DNA from: Pseudomonas multiresinivorans
GTDB lineage: Bacteria; Pseudomonadota; Gammaproteobacteria; Pseudomonadales; Pseudomonadaceae
Assembly (NCBI RefSeq): GCF_012971725.1
Contig: NZ_CP048833.1
Span: 1,302,001-1,366,000, forward strand
Length of the DNA: 64,000 bases
Direction of reading: 5' to 3'
Position 1 is the first letter of the stretch, and each line of letters opens with the position of its first letter. Shown one piece after another: positions 62,630-64,000 of the stretch. The position numbers and the translations under genes were made by a program. Under the pieces are notes generated by a model. That model saw only the letters and a list, made by a program, of their open reading frames with translations, was not told where the DNA came from and made no database searches.

Positions 62630-63913
62630 ATGTCGCTTCGCCAAGAATGTCTGTGGGAATACCTGACCCCCGATCGCCCGGAAGCTCCGGAGCTGCGCGG
62701 GGATCGCAAGGTCGACGTGTGTGTCATCGGCGCGGGCTTCACCGGCCTGTCCGCCGCGCTGCATCTGCTGGAGCGGGGCCAGACGGTTTGTGTGCTGGAA
62801 GCCCACACCACCGGGCACGGTGGCTCGGGGCGCAACGTCGGGCTGGTCAACGCCGGCCTGTGGATTCCCCCGGACGAGATCGAGGCGGGCATGGGCGCGG
62901 AGGTCGGCCAGCGGGTCAACCGCATGCTCGGCAACGCGCCTTCGCTGGTGTTCTCCCTGATCGACAAGTACGGCATCGACTGCCAGGCGCGCCGCGAAGG
63001 CACCCTGCACATGGCGCACAACGCCCGCGGCCTGGCTGACCTGCGCAGCCGCTGCGAGCAATGGGGCCGCCGTGGCGCCCCAGTGGAACTGCTCACTGGC
63101 GCCGACTGCGAGCAAGCCTGCGGCACCGACAAGATCGCCGGCGCGCTGCTCGACCGCCGCGCTGGCACGCTCAATCCCATGGCTTACGTCAGCGGCCTCG
63201 CCCGCGCGGTGGTGGGCCTGGGCGGTGAGCTGTACCACCATTCCCCGGTGGTCGGCCTGGTGCGCGTAGGCAACGCGTGGAACGTGATCACTGCCGGTGG
63301 CGTGGTCACCGCCGAGCAGGTGGTGATCGCCTCCAGCGCCTATACCGAAGGCGAATGGACCGAGCTGCGTCGCACCTTCTTCCCCGGTTACTACTACCAG
63401 GTCGCCTCGCGTCCGCTGGAGGGTGCCGAAGCTGCGCGCATCCTGCCGGGCGGGCAGGGCTCCTGGGATACCCGACAGGTGCTCAGCAGCATCCGCCGCG
63501 ACGCCGACGGCCGCCTGCTGCTCGGCAGTCTCGGCAAGGGCACCGGCAAGCCGGCGTGGTTCCTGAAAAGCTGGGCGGATCGCATCCAGCAGCACTACTT
63601 CCCCAGGCTGGGCAAGGTGGACTGGGAATTCACCTGGACCGGTTGCATCGACTTCACCCCCGACCACCTCATGCGCCTGTTCGAGCCAGCGCCGGGGCTG
63701 GTCGCCATGAGCGGCTACAACGGCCGCGGCGTCACCACCGGCACGGTGGTGGGCAAGGCCTTCGCCGACTTTCTGCTGGACGGGGACGCCAGCGCCCTGC
63801 CGATGCCGCTGCGGCCGATGGAGGAAATCTCTGCCGTGGGCCTGCGCAGCTGTCTGTACGAAGCCGGCTTCTCCCTCTACCACGCCGGGCAGTGCCTGCG
63901 GGTGGTGATCTGA
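62630..63913 (+). CDS. amaA: FAD-dependent oxidoreductase AmaA (L-pipecolate oxidase)
   Basis: Oxidises L-pipecolate to delta1-piperideine-6-carboxylate, the step before AmaB. The 427-residue DAO-type flavoenzyme has the FAD-binding GxGxxG in VCVIGAGFTGLSAALHL (about 30-46), the GHGGSGRNVGLVNAGLW segment and a C-terminal SGYNGRGVTTGTVVGKAFAD. The substrate is inferred from the pairing with amaB and the LysR gene, as in P. putida (PP_5257 by memory). It is separated from amaB by 273 bp of repeats, so it may have its own promoter. Confidence 0.88.
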   Translation: MSLRQECLWEYLTPDRPEAPELRGDRKVDVCVIGAGFTGLSAALHLLERGQTVCVLEAHTTGHGGSGRNVGLVNAGLWIPPDEIEAGMGAEVGQRVNRMLGNAPSLVFSLIDKYGIDCQARREGTLHMAHNARGLADLRSRCEQWGRRGAPVELLTGADCEQACGTDKIAGALLDRRAGTLNPMAYVSGLARAVVGLGGELYHHSPVVGLVRVGNAWNVITAGGVVTAEQVVIASSAYTEGEWTELRRTFFPGYYYQVASRPLEGAEAARILPGGQGSWDTRQVLSSIRRDADGRLLLGSLGKGTGKPAWFLKSWADRIQQHYFPRLGKVDWEFTWTGCIDFTPDHLMRLFEPAPGLVAMSGYNGRGVTTGTVVGKAFADFLLDGDASALPMPLRPMEEISAVGLRSCLYEAGFSLYHAGQCLRVVI

Positions 63914-63924
63914 GCCTGCCGCGA

Positions 63925-63942
63925 AGGCGGCGCAAGCCGCCT
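63925..63942 (+). terminator. Small hairpin after amaA
   Basis: AGGCGGC-GCAA-GCCGCCT stem 12 bases after the amaA stop. It lacks a T-run, so only a weak terminator candidate. Confidence 0.35.
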
Positions 63943-64000
63943 CCGGGGTAGCCCGCCAACGCTCGCTGCACTTTGGTCTAGCCTCTTATGGTGCGTTACC

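Overview
The window is chromosomal DNA of a high-GC gammaproteobacterium, almost certainly a Pseudomonas close to the P. aeruginosa group. The evidence is the gene order: serB-fimX-psd-rhdA, motAB, rsgA-orn-queG, nnr-tsaE-amiB-mutL-miaA-hfq-hflX-hflK-hflC, hisZ-purA, rnr-rlmB-rpsF-rpsR-rplI-dnaB-alr, a nicD-like gene, ygiQ, and later azurin and the NAD-salvage genes. As I recall it, this follows the PA4961 to PA4916 segment of P. aeruginosa. An amaB/amaA pipecolate-catabolism pair, familiar from P. putida, closes the window. No prophage, IS element, integrase or CRISPR array is visible, and coding density is high.

Layout. 1-10261: a truncated AhpA/YtjB-type gene divergent from serB, then a mainly minus-strand block with two c-di-GMP-linked proteins (FimX and a FimW-like protein), an HPP membrane protein, phosphatidylserine decarboxylase, rhodanese RhdA and an HDOD protein. 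10382-30513: MotAB, then RsgA, Orn and QueG, the long nnr-to-hflC run (tRNA modification, cell-wall amidase, mismatch repair, Hfq, SPFH protease modulators), hisZ-purA and a chemoreceptor. 30514-41543: two identical tandem tRNA-Leu(CAG) genes, rnr-rlmB, the S6/S18/L9 ribosomal operon with an embedded membrane protein, dnaB, alr and a diguanylate cyclase. 41743-47959: YgiQ radical SAM protein, a bacteriohemerythrin, a beta-helix lipoprotein coupled to a diheme cytochrome lipoprotein, and an MscS-type channel. 48219-53906: a compact type IV minor-pilin operon (pilV-W-X-Y1-E). 53914-63913: LOG protein, azurin, TrhA/hemolysin III, the pncA-pncB-nadE operon with divergent nrtR, a LysR regulator, amaB and amaA.

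How the genes work together. Several modules are surface or motility related: FimX/FimW and the minor pilins (type IV pili), MotAB (flagellar stator), a chemoreceptor, and a nicD-type diguanylate cyclase that could feed c-di-GMP to them. A second theme is RNA metabolism (RNase R, Orn, Hfq, RlmB, MiaA, QueG, TsaE, RsgA). NAD salvage forms a locally regulated unit with NrtR.

The stretches that look least ordinary are the beta-helix/diheme lipoprotein pair (44617-46997), which has no established function; the minor-pilin operon, which lacks a fimU/fimT gene and encodes a PilY1 whose metal-binding sites look degenerate; and at least two families of palindromic intergenic repeats scattered over the window, one copy of which has a disrupted arm.
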